Source: Rubrivirga marina (GTDB lineage Bacteria; Bacteroidota; Rhodothermia; Rhodothermales; Rubricoccaceae). Taken from it: 64,000 bases of DNA. The notes beneath the pieces were generated by a model. It had not been told where the DNA came from. It made no database searches and saw nothing but the letters and a program-made list of their open reading frames with translations. Positions 1 through 9,685 of the stretch are shown here, in pieces (the first letter of the stretch is position 1; every line of letters starts with the position of its first letter). The stretch spans positions 1,821,779 through 1,885,778 of the forward strand of contig NZ_MQWD01000001.1 in NCBI RefSeq assembly GCF_002283365.1, written 5' to 3'. A program made the position numbers and the translations under genes.

Positions 1-2
1 GG

Positions 3-2585
3 CTCCGTGCGCTCCGGCAGCGCGTCGAGGCACTGGAGCGGGGCGCGGCCTCGGCCCCACTCGCCGCCTCGGCCCCGCCTGCCGCCGACGTGCCCGTTCT
101 CGACGTGCCCGACGTCGGCACGCCTCCCGAGCCGGCGCGGCGGGTGCGCCCCCCGACCGACCGACCGAGGCGGGCGCGGCCGTCGCTCCCGTCGCTCTCG
201 CTCGACGACCTCCCACCGCCGCTCCGCCGGGCGTGGGACTTCGCGACGGGCGGCAACCTGTTCGCGCGGATGGGCCTGCTCATCCTGTTCGTCGGCCTCG
301 GGCTTTTGATCCGCTACGCCGTGGCGCAGGGCGTGATCTCGGTCGAGGTCCGGCTCGCGTTCGTGGCCGCGGTCGGGCTCGGGTTCGTCGCACTCGGCTG
401 GCGGCTCCGAAGGGGCACGCCCGGGTTCGGCCTCACGCTCCAGGGCGGCGGCGTGGCGACGCTCTACCTCACGGTCTACGCTGCGTACGCGCTCTACGGG
501 CTGCTCCCGTCGCTCCTGGCGATCGTGCTGATGGGCGTCGTGGCCGTCGCGTGCGGCGCGCTGGCGGTCGTCCAGAACGCGCCCGGGCTGGCGGTCCTCG
601 GCGTGACCGGCGGGTTCGCGGCGCCGGTGCTGGCGGGGACGGCCGAGGGCAACCACGTCCTGCTCCTCAGCTACTACGCGCTCCTCAACCTCGGCGTGCT
701 CGGCGCGGCGTGGGCGAAGGGCTGGCGGTCGGTCGCCGTCGTCGGGTTCCTGTCGACGTTCGTGACGGGGGGGCTGTGGGGCGGGCTGAGCTATCGGCCC
801 GAGTGGTTCGCGTCGGTCCAGCCGTTCGTGGTCCTCAACTTCGCAATCTACCTCGCCCTGGCGGTTCGCTTCGCGCTGCGGACGGCGAAGACGGGCGCGA
901 CGCCGGAGCGGGCGCTCGCGGTCGACGGCGCGCTCGTGTTCGGCCTCCCGGCGGCGACGTTCGTGCTCCAGGCGGGCCTCGTCGAGGGCGTCGTCCCGTT
1001 CGGGCGGGCGTGGAGCGCGGCGGTGCTGGCCGTCGTGTACCTCGTCGGCGCCGGCCTCCTGCGCCAGCGCGCCGGCGTGCGGCTCCTCGCCGACGCGTTC
1101 CTCGCCATCGGCCTCGCGTTCGCGACGCTGGCGCTTCCGCTGGCCTTCCAGCGCGTCGTGTTCGGGGCGATGTGGGTGCTGGAGGGCGCCGGGCTCGTGT
1201 GGGTCGGCGGCCGGCAGGGCAAGCGGTGGATGCGCCTCGGCGGGCTCGCGCTCCAGGCCGTCGCCGCGACGTTCCTGTTCGTCGAGGGCGTCCTCGCGCC
1301 GTCCGGCACGTTCTTGCCCGAGACGCTCACCGGCTGGATCGTCGCCCTCGGCCTCGGCCTCTCGGCCTACGTGCTCCGCCCCCGGCCCGAGGCTGGGTCC
1401 GCCGACCTCGACGCCGAGGCGGAGGGGGGCGAGCCCGAGCACACCGCCGTCCTCGCCGGTCCGCGGTGGGACCGCGTCGAGCGCTTCGCCGCGCGCGCGT
1501 TCCTCGGCTTCGCCCTGTTCTGGTGGACCACGACGGCCGCGGTCCACGTGCTCGACCTCGCGGCCGAGCGGCACCAGCTGGCGGCGATGCTCGGCGCGGC
1601 GGCCCTCTCGGCGGCCCTCTTCCTCGGCCTCGGGCGCGCGCTCGGGTGGGCCGCGCTTCGGGCGTCGTCGTTCGGGCTCGTCGGCGCGGGGTGGGCGCTC
1701 TGGGGCGTCGCGCTCGTCACCGAGGCGGACGCGGTCGCCCAGTGGCGAGGCCTCGCGTGGCTCGCCGTGTTCGCCGTGGCGTGGCTCGCGCTCCGCGTCG
1801 AGCGGGCGCACCGGCTCCGAGCGCCGGCCTTCATGGGGACCGTCTGGCTGGCCGTCGCCGTCCTCGCCTGGGCGCTCGCCGACACCGTCGGCGCCGCGAC
1901 CGCGGGCGGGTGGGCAACGGGCGCGGCCGGCGCCGTGATCGCGGTCGGGCTCCTCCTGGCCGTCCGGATCCCGGCCACGGCCGCCGCGGCGCGCACGTGG
2001 GAGTGGAGCGTCGCCGGGCTCGTGCTGGCGGCGACGCTATGGACGCTCGGGTCGTGGTCCAGCGCCGGCGCCGCCGATCCGCTCCCGACGCTCCCCGCCC
2101 TCAACCCGCTCGGCCTGCCGACGATCGCGATCCTCCTCGGGCTCCGGGCCGCGTGGCGTGTGCTCCCCGACTGGCGGCGCGCGCTGGACGTCCTCGTCGG
2201 CGCCCTCGGCTTCGGCGCTCTCACCGTCGAGGTGTTCCGCGGGGCTCACGCCCTCGGCGCCGCGCCGTGGACCGCCGACGGCCTGTACACGTCGTCGACG
2301 GCGCAGGCGGCGCTGGCCGTCACGTGGACCGTGCTGGCCCTCGTGCTGGCCGTCGCCGCCGTCCGCCGCGAGAGCCGCGGGCTGTGGTTCTTCGGCGCCG
2401 CGGTGTTCGGGGCCGTCGTCCTCAAGCTGTTCCTCGTGGACCTCTCGCAGGCCGAGGCGCTCGTCCGCATCGTCGCGTTCATCGCGGTCGGCGCGATCGG
2501 GCTGCTGATCGGATACCGCGCCCCGCTGCCGCCGCGCCGCGCCGAGGCCGTACGTTCCGAGGAGACCTCGTCACCACCGCCATGA
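3..2585 (+). CDS. DUF2339 family polytopic membrane protein (5' end outside window)
   Basis: The frame is open to the window edge. The first codons read as a short coiled-coil stretch (LRALRQRVEALERG) followed by a Pro/Ala-rich linker, so the true start lies upstream. From about codon 80 the protein is almost entirely hydrophobic, with more than twenty predicted membrane segments. It opens with GNLFARMGLLILFVGLGLL and a conserved GGFAAPVLAG motif; coiled coil, linker and multi-TM body is the usual DUF2339 layout. The biochemical role of DUF2339 is not established. Its stop overlaps the next start in ATGA (2582-2585), so the two genes are probably translationally coupled. The family call is firm; function is unknown. 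Confidence 0.85.
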   Translation, partial: LRALRQRVEALERGAASAPLAASAPPAADVPVLDVPDVGTPPEPARRVRPPTDRPRRARPSLPSLSLDDLPPPLRRAWDFATGGNLFARMGLLILFVGLGLLIRYAVAQGVISVEVRLAFVAAVGLGFVALGWRLRRGTPGFGLTLQGGGVATLYLTVYAAYALYGLLPSLLAIVLMGVVAVACGALAVVQNAPGLAVLGVTGGFAAPVLAGTAEGNHVLLLSYYALLNLGVLGAAWAKGWRSVAVVGFLSTFVTGGLWGGLSYRPEWFASVQPFVVLNFAIYLALAVRFALRTAKTGATPERALAVDGALVFGLPAATFVLQAGLVEGVVPFGRAWSAAVLAVVYLVGAGLLRQRAGVRLLADAFLAIGLAFATLALPLAFQRVVFGAMWVLEGAGLVWVGGRQGKRWMRLGGLALQAVAATFLFVEGVLAPSGTFLPETLTGWIVALGLGLSAYVLRPRPEAGSADLDAEAEGGEPEHTAVLAGPRWDRVERFAARAFLGFALFWWTTTAAVHVLDLAAERHQLAAMLGAAALSAALFLGLGRALGWAALRASSFGLVGAGWALWGVALVTEADAVAQWRGLAWLAVFAVAWLALRVERAHRLRAPAFMGTVWLAVAVLAWALADTVGAATAGGWATGAAGAVIAVGLLLAVRIPATAAAARTWEWSVAGLVLAATLWTLGSWSSAGAADPLPTLPALNPLGLPTIAILLGLRAAWRVLPDWRRALDVLVGALGFGALTVEVFRGAHALGAAPWTADGLYTSSTAQAALAVTWTVLALVLAVAAVRRESRGLWFFGAAVFGAVVLKLFLVDLSQAEALVRIVAFIAVGAIGLLIGYRAPLPPRRAEAVRSEETSSPPP

Positions 2586-3655
2586 TCCGCCTCTTCGCCG
2601 CCGTCCTCCTCCTCACGGCGTCCGTCAGCGCCCAGACGCTCGAGCTCATCGGGACCGTCGACCTCCCCGCCATCGTCACCGACTCGCTCGAGACGGGCGG
2701 CTCCGACGTGTGGGGCTACGTCGCGCCCGACGGCGCCGAGTACGCCATCATGGGCGACATCGAGGGCGTCTCGGTCGTCGCCGTGCCCTCGCTCGAGGTC
2801 GTCGCCCGTGTGCCCGGTCCCACGAACGACGCCCGCTGGTACTGGCGCGACATCAAGACGTACGGGCGCTACGCCTACGTCGTGACCGAGGCCTACGGGC
2901 CGAGCGAGGGCCTCCAGATCCTCGACCTCAGCGGGCTCCCGGAGCGCGTCGAGGAGGTCGCCGTCGTCCGCGGCCCCGACGACGCGTTCGTCTCGTCGCA
3001 CAACCTGTCGATCGACACGGCCACGGGCCACGCCTACGTGCTCGACTCCGACGGCGAGTCGGTCTACGTCCTCAGCCTGGCGGACCCCGTCGCTCCCGAG
3101 GTCGTCGCCCGGCTCGACGTCGGCGACGTCCACGACGTGTACGCCCACGAAGACCGGGCCTACGTCGCCGAGGGGCGGAACCCGACGTACTCGATCTGGG
3201 ACCTGAGTGACAAGAGCGCGCCCCAGCTGGTCAGCCGCGTGACGGTCCCGAACGCCGGCTACGTCCACAACATCTGGCCGACCGACGACGGCCGGCACGT
3301 CCTCACGACGGAGGAGACGGCCGAGAAGACGGTCAAGGTGTGGAACGTGGAGGCCCCCGAGAACCCGGAGCTCGTGGGCGAGTGGCTCGGGGCGAACCGG
3401 ATCGCCCACAACGTGCTCGTCCGCGGGCGCTACGCGTTCCTGTCGCACTACTCGGCCGGCGTCTACGTGCTGGATCTGGCCGACCTCGCGAACCCGGCCG
3501 TCGTCGCCCACCACGACACGTACCCGAAGAACGACGACGTGGCGATGGACGGCAACTGGGGCGCGACGCTGCCGTCGCCGGGCGGCTACGTCTACGGCAG
3601 CGACGGGACCGGCCAGCTCACCGTCCTCCGCTGGACGCCGCCAGCGGACTCGTAG
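2582..3655 (+). CDS. Choice-of-anchor B family secreted beta-propeller protein
   Basis: A 357-aa protein with an N-terminal signal peptide ending near SVSA-QTL. The body consists of LVIVD-like beta-propeller blades: GSDVWGYVAPDG, RDIKTYGRYAYVVTE, HNLSIDTATGHAYVLD, SHYSAGVYVLDLADLANP. This is the pattern of the choice-of-anchor B domain, seen in extracellular proteins of Bacteroidota and Rhodothermota with varied C-terminal anchors. Here the protein ends right after the propeller (TPPADS), without a sorting tail. The ATG at 2582 overlaps the preceding stop. The ligand and exact role cannot be told from the sequence. Confidence 0.82.
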   Translation: MIRLFAAVLLLTASVSAQTLELIGTVDLPAIVTDSLETGGSDVWGYVAPDGAEYAIMGDIEGVSVVAVPSLEVVARVPGPTNDARWYWRDIKTYGRYAYVVTEAYGPSEGLQILDLSGLPERVEEVAVVRGPDDAFVSSHNLSIDTATGHAYVLDSDGESVYVLSLADPVAPEVVARLDVGDVHDVYAHEDRAYVAEGRNPTYSIWDLSDKSAPQLVSRVTVPNAGYVHNIWPTDDGRHVLTTEETAEKTVKVWNVEAPENPELVGEWLGANRIAHNVLVRGRYAFLSHYSAGVYVLDLADLANPAVVAHHDTYPKNDDVAMDGNWGATLPSPGGYVYGSDGTGQLTVLRWTPPADS

Positions 3656-3980
3656 GGGAAAGGCGAGGGGGACGAGGCAAGAGGCAGGGAGCCTCGGCCC
3701 GGCCTCCTCCGCCGCGGCGCCGAGGCGAGCAGGGAGGGCTTGTCATCCCGAACGCAGTGAAGGATCTCGCGCCGGCCGCCGTGGCGCTCCGAGGAGCGTG
3801 GCGGTCGCGTTCGATGAGATCCTTCGCATTCGCTCAGGATGAACGCATTCCTTGAGGGGACCGAATCTGGCTGGGCCCTCTCGGACCGTCGGCTTCGCCA
3901 CGAGAGCCGCCGAGGCGGGCAGGGTCAGGAGAACCCGTGCCGCCAGCGGTGGCGTACCCCGCGGCCCCGGCCGTCCCCCC
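3656..3980. other. Intergenic region, 325 bp
   Basis: Apart from the inverted-repeat element at 3743-3842, this gap has purine-rich sequence after the stop at 3655 and a stretch (3843-3980) that stays open in the permease frame but shows no conserved protein sequence. No RNA gene or further ORF is supported. Confidence 0.5.
3743..3842. repeat. Interspersed REP/MITE-like inverted-repeat element
   Basis: Two arms of about 26 nt face each other across roughly 48 nt. The left arm begins TCATCCCGAACGCAGTGAAG and the right arm is its imperfect reverse complement, ending CTCAGGATGA. Arms of this type (TCATyCTGAgCG...GAAG(A/G)ATCT) are a familiar dispersed non-coding repeat in many unrelated bacteria. 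It fills the gap between the propeller gene and the permease gene. It could act as a bidirectional terminator or be a non-autonomous mobile element. I saw only one copy here. Confidence 0.65.
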
Positions 3981-6587
3981 ATGCCCCTCGCCCGCTCGAG
4001 CCGACGCTACCTGCTCCGGCACCCGCTGCTGACGGCGCTGTCCGTCCTCGGCGTGGCGCTCGGTGTGGCCGTGAGCGTGGCCGTCGACCTCGCCAACACG
4101 AGCGCGCTGCGAGCCTTCGAGCTGTCGGGCGAGGCCGTGACCGGGACGGCGACGCACCAGGTCGTCGGCGGGCCGGGCGGCGTGGACGGGGCGCTCGTGG
4201 CGCGGCTCGTGACCGAGGCCGGCGTGGCGCAGGTCGCGCCGGTCGTCGAGGGCGCCGCGCGCGTGGCCCGCCAGCCAGAGCGTGTCGTGTCGGTGCTGGG
4301 CGTCGACCCGTTCGCCGAGGCCGCGTTCCGGCCGTTCGTCGGCGGGCCGGGCAGCGGCCTCGACGCCGGCACGTTCCTGACCGTCCCCGGCGCCGTGCTC
4401 CTCTCCGAGGCGACGGCCGCCGAGCTCGGCGTCGCCGTCGGCGACACGCTGGGGCTCGCCGTCGACGGCCGCCCCGAGGTCGCCCACGTCGTCGGCCTCC
4501 TCCAGCCCGACGACGACCGCTCCGAGAGCGCGCTCCAGAACCTCCTTGTCGCCGACGTCGCGACGGCGCAGGAGTGGTTCGGGATGACGACGCGTGCAGA
4601 GGCCCCGTCAGGGTCCGCGCTGGACGCCGACCCTCGAGCTCCGAACGCGGGCACGCTCACCCGCATCGACCTGATCCTCCCGGCCGACGACCCCGCCCGC
4701 CTCGACGCCGAGGTGGACCGGGTCGCGGCGCTCCTGCCGGAGGGGACCGAGGTCCGCCCGGCGTCGACGCAGGCCGACGCCCTCGCGACGATGACGGCCG
4801 CGTTCCGCCTCAACCTGACCGCGCTGTCGCTGCTGGCGCTCGTCGTCGGCGTCTTCCTGATCTACAACACGGTCACGTTCGCCGTGGTGCAGCGGCGGCG
4901 CGTGCTCGGGACGTACCGCGCGCTCGGCGTCACGCGGGCCGAGGTGTTCCGCGCCATCCTCGGCGAGGCGCTCGTGATCGGCGCCGTGGGGACCGCGATC
5001 GGGCTCGCCCTCGGCGTGCTGCTCGGGACCGGCCTCGTCCGGCTCGTGACGCAGACGATCGGCGACCTGTACTTCGTGGTCCGCGTGCGGGAGCTGGCGC
5101 TGTCGCCCGTCGCGCTCCTGAAGGGCGTCGCGCTCGGGCTGGGGGCGACGGTGGTGGGCGCGCTCCGGCCCGGGTGGGAGGCCGCCTCGACCGCGCCCGC
5201 CTCGGCGCTGCGGCGGTCGACCCAGGAAGATCGGTTCGCCGAGGGCGCCGGACGGCTCGCGGTGTGGGGTCTCGGCGTGCTCGCGCTCGGGGGTCTGGTG
5301 CTCCTGGTCCCGGCCGGCGTGCCCGGCGCGTACGCCGGGATGCTCGGGATCCTGGCCGGGACCGCGCTCCTCGTCCCCTACCTCACGCGGGCCTGGGCCG
5401 CGCTCGCCCGGCCGGTCCTCGGGGCGCTGCTGGGGCCCGTCGGGCGGATGGCCGCGCGCGGCGTCTCGGCGTCCCTCAGTCGGACCTCCGTGGCCGTCGC
5501 CGCGCTCGCCGTGGCGGTCGCCGCGACGGTCGGCGTGGCGACGATGGTCTCGTCGTTCCGCACGACCGTGGCCGACTGGCTCGGGGCCGTCCTCCAGTCC
5601 GACGTCTACGTCCAGCCGCCGGCGACCGTCTTCCGCCGCGGCGGCGCCGTCCTCGACGACTCGCTCGCCCAAGCCCTCGCCGCGCTCCCCGGCGTCGCCC
5701 GCGCCGACGCCATCCGCGTGCGGACGATCGAGGACGACAGCGGCCCCTTCGACCTCGTCGTGGCGCGGCTCGATGAGGTCCGCGCCGGCGTAAACCGCTA
5801 CAAGGAGGGCTCGGCCGAGGCCGTTGCCCAGAGCGCCGCCGCGGGAGCGGTCGCCGTCAGCGAGCCGTTCGCGTTCCGCTTCGGCGTCGGCGTCGGCGAC
5901 ACGCTCCGCCTCCCGACCGATCGGGGGACGCGGACCTACCCGATCGCCGGCGTCTACTACGACTACGGCAACGACCTCGGCGTCGTGCTCATGGACGAGC
6001 GGCCGTTCCTCGCCGCCTTCCGCGACCCCGGCTACACCGGCATCGCCCTTACCGCCGCGTCCGGCGTCGACCCCCCCGACCTCGTCCAGCGCGCCCGGCG
6101 GCTCGCCGAGGCCTCCGCCCAGGACGTCACGGTCCGCTCCAACCGGGACCTCCGGGAGGCGAGCCTCGAGATCTTCGATCAGACGTTCGTCGTGACGAGC
6201 GTGCTCCGGCTTCTGGCCGTCGCCGTCGCGTTCGTCGGCGTCCTGTCGGCGCTGATGGCGCTCCAGCTCGAGCGGCGTCGCGAGCTGGCGATGCTCCGAG
6301 CGCAGGGCATGACGCCGGGCGAGGTCCGCAAGATGGTGTTCGCCGAGACCGGGCTGATGGGGCTCTGGGCCGGGCTGCTGGCGGTCCCGCTGGGGCTGGC
6401 GCTGGCGGCCGTCCTCGTGTTCGTCGTCAACGTCCGGTCGTTCGGGTGGACGCTGGCGTTCACGGTCTCATCGGGCGTGCTGGTCCAGGCCGTGGCGCTG
6501 GCGGTCGGTGCGGCGCTCCTGGCCGGCGTGTACCCCGCGTGGCGGATGGCGCGGACGAGCCCGGCGCTCGCGATGCGGGAGGCGTAG
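3981..6587 (+). CDS. FtsX/LolC-like ABC transporter permease (two MacB-type cores)
   Basis: 868 aa. The ATG at 3981 is chosen because it directly precedes a positively charged start and the first membrane segment (LLTALSVLGVALGVAVSVAVDLA). The order is TM1, a large extracytoplasmic MacB-type domain, three TM segments (around codons 270-420), an internal TM pair, a second periplasmic domain, and three C-terminal TMs ending YPAWRMARTSPALAMREA. This is the duplicated FtsX architecture of lipoprotein-release or mechanotransmission ABC systems. No ATPase gene is adjacent, so it must use one encoded elsewhere; that separation is somewhat unusual. The substrate is unknown. Confidence 0.8.
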   Translation: MPLARSSRRYLLRHPLLTALSVLGVALGVAVSVAVDLANTSALRAFELSGEAVTGTATHQVVGGPGGVDGALVARLVTEAGVAQVAPVVEGAARVARQPERVVSVLGVDPFAEAAFRPFVGGPGSGLDAGTFLTVPGAVLLSEATAAELGVAVGDTLGLAVDGRPEVAHVVGLLQPDDDRSESALQNLLVADVATAQEWFGMTTRAEAPSGSALDADPRAPNAGTLTRIDLILPADDPARLDAEVDRVAALLPEGTEVRPASTQADALATMTAAFRLNLTALSLLALVVGVFLIYNTVTFAVVQRRRVLGTYRALGVTRAEVFRAILGEALVIGAVGTAIGLALGVLLGTGLVRLVTQTIGDLYFVVRVRELALSPVALLKGVALGLGATVVGALRPGWEAASTAPASALRRSTQEDRFAEGAGRLAVWGLGVLALGGLVLLVPAGVPGAYAGMLGILAGTALLVPYLTRAWAALARPVLGALLGPVGRMAARGVSASLSRTSVAVAALAVAVAATVGVATMVSSFRTTVADWLGAVLQSDVYVQPPATVFRRGGAVLDDSLAQALAALPGVARADAIRVRTIEDDSGPFDLVVARLDEVRAGVNRYKEGSAEAVAQSAAAGAVAVSEPFAFRFGVGVGDTLRLPTDRGTRTYPIAGVYYDYGNDLGVVLMDERPFLAAFRDPGYTGIALTAASGVDPPDLVQRARRLAEASAQDVTVRSNRDLREASLEIFDQTFVVTSVLRLLAVAVAFVGVLSALMALQLERRRELAMLRAQGMTPGEVRKMVFAETGLMGLWAGLLAVPLGLALAAVLVFVVNVRSFGWTLAFTVSSGVLVQAVALAVGAALLAGVYPAWRMARTSPALAMREA

Positions 6588-6593
6588 CCCCGC

Positions 6594-6613
6594 CCGCCTC
6601 GGCGCCGAGGTGG
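6594..6613. terminator. GC-rich palindrome at gene end
   Basis: CCGCCTCGGCGCCGAGG followed by TGG forms a near-perfect palindrome 6 nt after the permease stop. The same core recurs at 10848-10867 and 21147-21168, each time just beyond a stop codon. A terminator role is inferred from position; there is no T tract. Confidence 0.45.
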
Positions 6614-6696
6614 GGGAGGCGGGTGCGAGAAGGGGCCATTTGCGCGGTGAGAAGAGACGCCGGATTGCCCCGGCTCGGGGCTCTGCCGAGGGGTCA

Positions 6697-6717
6697 ATGT
6701 GGATATGATCCCCACAT
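6697..6717. promoter_or_regulatory. Inverted repeat covering the start codon of the sugar dehydrogenase gene
   Basis: ATGTGG (6697-6702) and CCACAT (6712-6717) are perfect inverted arms around a 9-nt centre. The right arm includes the first two bases of the ATG at 6716. It may be an operator or an mRNA hairpin hiding the start codon; the arms are short, so chance is possible. Confidence 0.3.
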
Positions 6718-9685
6718 GACCCGATCGATCGGTTTCTTCGCCGCCCTCTGGTTGGCCGTCGCAGCGGCCCACGCGCAGGGGTTCTACCTCGAGCCGCTCA
6801 CGGAGGACGGCGCGTTCCTCTTCCCGACCGACGTCGCCGTCCGCCCCGACGGCGGCTACTACGTGGTCGACAAGCGCGGTTACGTGTTCGGCGTCGAGCC
6901 CGACGGGACGGTCCGCAGTGAGGTCGTCCTCGACCTGCACACGGAGGTCGTCTCGAGCGGCGACCGGGGGCTTCTCGGGATCGCGCTCCATCCCGACTTC
7001 CCGGAGCGGCCCGACGTCTACCTCTACTACACGGCGTACGACCGGACGACGCTCGATCGCGAGACGCCGTTCGGGGTCGGGCGCGTGACGCGCTACACGA
7101 TGGCGGGGCCGGGACTCTGGCAGGCCGACTCCGCGAGTCGGACGATCCTCCTCGGTGAGAGCTACGACGACGGGGTCCCGGTCTGCCTCCCGTTCCACGC
7201 GGGCGGGACGATTCTCTTCGCGCCCGACCGCTCGCTCGTCCTCAGCTTCGGCGACGCGGGCCACGCCGCCTATGCCGACGTCGGCGGCAACGAGCCCGAC
7301 TGCTTCGCCGAGGGCCGGGCGGACCCGGCCGTCGACGTCGGGGCCTTCCGGTCCCAGATGCTCTCGAGCCCGAACGGGAAGATCGTCCGGATCGACCCCG
7401 AGACCGGCCTCGGCCTGCCCGACAACCCGTTCTACACGGGCGACCCGGCAGACTGGGCCTCGCGGGTGTGGGCGCTCGGGCTCCGCAACCCGTTCCGGTT
7501 CGCCATCGACCCCGAGGCGGACGGCCTCCGCCTGGTCATCGGCGACGTGGGGTGGGGGACGTGGGAGGAAGTCGACGTTTCGGAGGGGGGCGAGAACTAC
7601 GGGTGGCCGTGCTACGAAGGGGCGGCCCTGGTCCCTGCCTTCGCCGCCACCGCGCCCGCCGGCTTCGACTGCGAGGGGCCGTGGACGGGCGCGTTCACGC
7701 TCCCGGCGGCCGTCTGGAACCACTACTACCCAGAGCGCTCGGCGCCCCCCGGCGTCACGGCCAACTCCATCACGGGCGGCGCGTTCTACACCGGGGCGGC
7801 CTACCCAGAGGCGTACCGCGGCGCCTTCGTCTTCGCCGACTTCGCCATCGGCTGGCTGTCGGCAGGCCGGTTCGCCGAGGGCCAGCTCGAGGGGGCCGAG
7901 CGGATCATCGAGGGCGCGGCGGGGATCGTCGACGTCGAAATGGATCCGGCCCAGGACGCGCTGGTCCTCGCCGACCTCTACAACGGCCGGCTCCTGCACC
8001 TCCGCCACGCCGGCGGCGGCCCGACGGCCCCGGTCGCCCGCGCGACGGCCGACGCCCGGACGGGCGCGGCGCCCTTCGCCGTCCAGTTCCGCGGCGCCGA
8101 CTCGCTCGATCCGGAGGGCGGGGCGCTGAGCTATGGCTGGAGCTTCGGCGATGGCGCTGTCTCGAGCGACCCCGACCCCGTGCACGTCTACGAGGAGCCC
8201 GGTGCCTACGTGGCCACGCTGACCGTGACGTCCGAGGCGGGCCGCGAGTCGCAGGCCACAGTGCCGGTCCGTGTGGGCCGCGCGGCGCCGACGCTCACGG
8301 TCGTCGAGCCCTCCGCGCGCGTCGTGTACGGCAACGAGCTCGTCCCGCTGCACGCCGAGGTGACGGACCCCTATGAGCCCGCCGAGGCGCTCGAGGTCGA
8401 GTGGGAGGTCCGGCTGGTCCACAACGTCCACGAGCACCCAGGCTTCTTCCGGGCCGAGGGCGCACGGGCCTCGTTCGTCGCGCTCCCGCACGGGGAAGAT
8501 GGGGAGGTCGCGTTCTATGAGGCGACGGCCCGCGTGACCGATGGCGAGGGGATTCGGGTGTCGACGTCGGTCGCGCTTCTGCTGGCGGCGCCCGGGGCCG
8601 TCCTCGCTGCGACCACGCCGATCTGGACCGACGGGGTCGCCCGGTTTGGCCGGCGGCTCCGCGTGCGGAGCGTTCTCCTCCCCGGCCTCGACGCCATCCC
8701 GGAGGGAGTCACGGTCGAGGTCTTGATCGACGGCGTGTGGCAGCCGGTCGTCTACCCCCGCGTGCTCATGGAGCCGGGCGGCGTCCGCGTCGTGTTCGTG
8801 GCCGTCGAGGCCGACGGGCTCCGGGTGACGAACGGCCTCGTCGAGCCGCAGGTCCGCGTGGACCTCGGGACCACCGCCGGCTCCCCCGAAGGCACGGTCG
8901 CGGGCCGGATCGGCGACGGCCCCGAGTTCGACCCCGCGACGTCGAGAGACGGCGCGCTCGTGCTCTATGGACCGGCCTCGCTCGGCGACGTCGACGCGGC
9001 CCCGTTCGTCTACGGCCCGCTGGCGGAGGGCGGCGCCGTCTCGGCCACGGTCGACGGCACCATCGACGCGACGGCGGGCGTGATGGTCCGCACGTCGCTC
9101 GACCCCGCCGCGCCGGCCGCCGCGCTCCTCGTGGCCCCCGACGGTCAGGTCACGCTCCGCGTGCGCACCGAGGCCGGCATTCGCCTCGACTCCCTCGGCA
9201 GGGCGGAGCTCCCGACGCGGCTGCAGCTCTACGCCGGGCCGGTCGGCCTTCAGGCCGCCGTCGCGAAGGAGGACGCGTGGACGGTGCGGGCCACGGTCGC
9301 CGGGTGGCCCCGGACGGGCCAGCTCGCCGGCCTCGTGCTCGGGTCGGGCGGGTTCGCCTGGACGCGCGACCTCCGCCTCGACACCGAAGACGAAGTCCGC
9401 GGGATGACGCCGCCGGGGACGCTCGGCATCGCCTCCATCGCTCCGAACCCGACCTCGGGTACGACCACCGTCGTCGTCGAGACGGGGCGCGAGGGGCGCC
9501 ACACGGTAGACGTGTTCGACGTGCTCGGCCGCCTCGTCTCCACGCGCGAGCTCACGGCCGACCGGCCGGGGCTGCTTCCCGTCCGGCTGGACCTCTCGGG
9601 CCAGGGGCCGGGCGTGTATGCCGTGCGCGTCCGGCACCCGGACAGCGGGACCGCCGTCACGCAGACGCTGACGGTGGCCCGCTAG
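6716..9685 (+). CDS. Secreted PQQ-type sugar dehydrogenase with PKD domain and T9SS tail
   Basis: 989 aa. A signal peptide (about residues 1-21, ending AHAQG) is followed by a six-bladed glucose/sorbosone dehydrogenase propeller with GDRGLLGIALHPDF, NGKIVRIDPETG, GLRNPFRFAIDPE and NYGWPCYEG. A PKD-like domain (around 445-530, YGWSFGDG) and a beta-rich region follow. The C-terminus is a T9SS type A sorting domain (IAPNPTSGTTTVVVETG, FDVLGRLV, GPGVYAVRVR). Family members oxidise aldoses or related sugars with PQQ or act as sugar-binding propellers; the substrate is not predictable here. It should be exported and sorted at the outer membrane by T9SS. An inverted repeat overlaps its start codon. 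Confidence 0.88.
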   Translation: MTRSIGFFAALWLAVAAAHAQGFYLEPLTEDGAFLFPTDVAVRPDGGYYVVDKRGYVFGVEPDGTVRSEVVLDLHTEVVSSGDRGLLGIALHPDFPERPDVYLYYTAYDRTTLDRETPFGVGRVTRYTMAGPGLWQADSASRTILLGESYDDGVPVCLPFHAGGTILFAPDRSLVLSFGDAGHAAYADVGGNEPDCFAEGRADPAVDVGAFRSQMLSSPNGKIVRIDPETGLGLPDNPFYTGDPADWASRVWALGLRNPFRFAIDPEADGLRLVIGDVGWGTWEEVDVSEGGENYGWPCYEGAALVPAFAATAPAGFDCEGPWTGAFTLPAAVWNHYYPERSAPPGVTANSITGGAFYTGAAYPEAYRGAFVFADFAIGWLSAGRFAEGQLEGAERIIEGAAGIVDVEMDPAQDALVLADLYNGRLLHLRHAGGGPTAPVARATADARTGAAPFAVQFRGADSLDPEGGALSYGWSFGDGAVSSDPDPVHVYEEPGAYVATLTVTSEAGRESQATVPVRVGRAAPTLTVVEPSARVVYGNELVPLHAEVTDPYEPAEALEVEWEVRLVHNVHEHPGFFRAEGARASFVALPHGEDGEVAFYEATARVTDGEGIRVSTSVALLLAAPGAVLAATTPIWTDGVARFGRRLRVRSVLLPGLDAIPEGVTVEVLIDGVWQPVVYPRVLMEPGGVRVVFVAVEADGLRVTNGLVEPQVRVDLGTTAGSPEGTVAGRIGDGPEFDPATSRDGALVLYGPASLGDVDAAPFVYGPLAEGGAVSATVDGTIDATAGVMVRTSLDPAAPAAALLVAPDGQVTLRVRTEAGIRLDSLGRAELPTRLQLYAGPVGLQAAVAKEDAWTVRATVAGWPRTGQLAGLVLGSGGFAWTRDLRLDTEDEVRGMTPPGTLGIASIAPNPTSGTTTVVVETGREGRHTVDVFDVLGRLVSTRELTADRPGLLPVRLDLSGQGPGVYAVRVRHPDSGTAVTQTLTVAR

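Noticed and set aside
233..2581. Long plus-strand open frame upstream of and in frame with the propeller gene
   Set aside because: Arg/Gly/Pro-rich shadow of the DUF2339 gene; the propeller gene starts at 2582.
6179..9637. 1152-codon minus-strand frame opposite the sugar dehydrogenase
   Set aside because: Composition is a typical antisense shadow of GC-rich coding DNA, with no motif; the plus-strand gene has clear domains.
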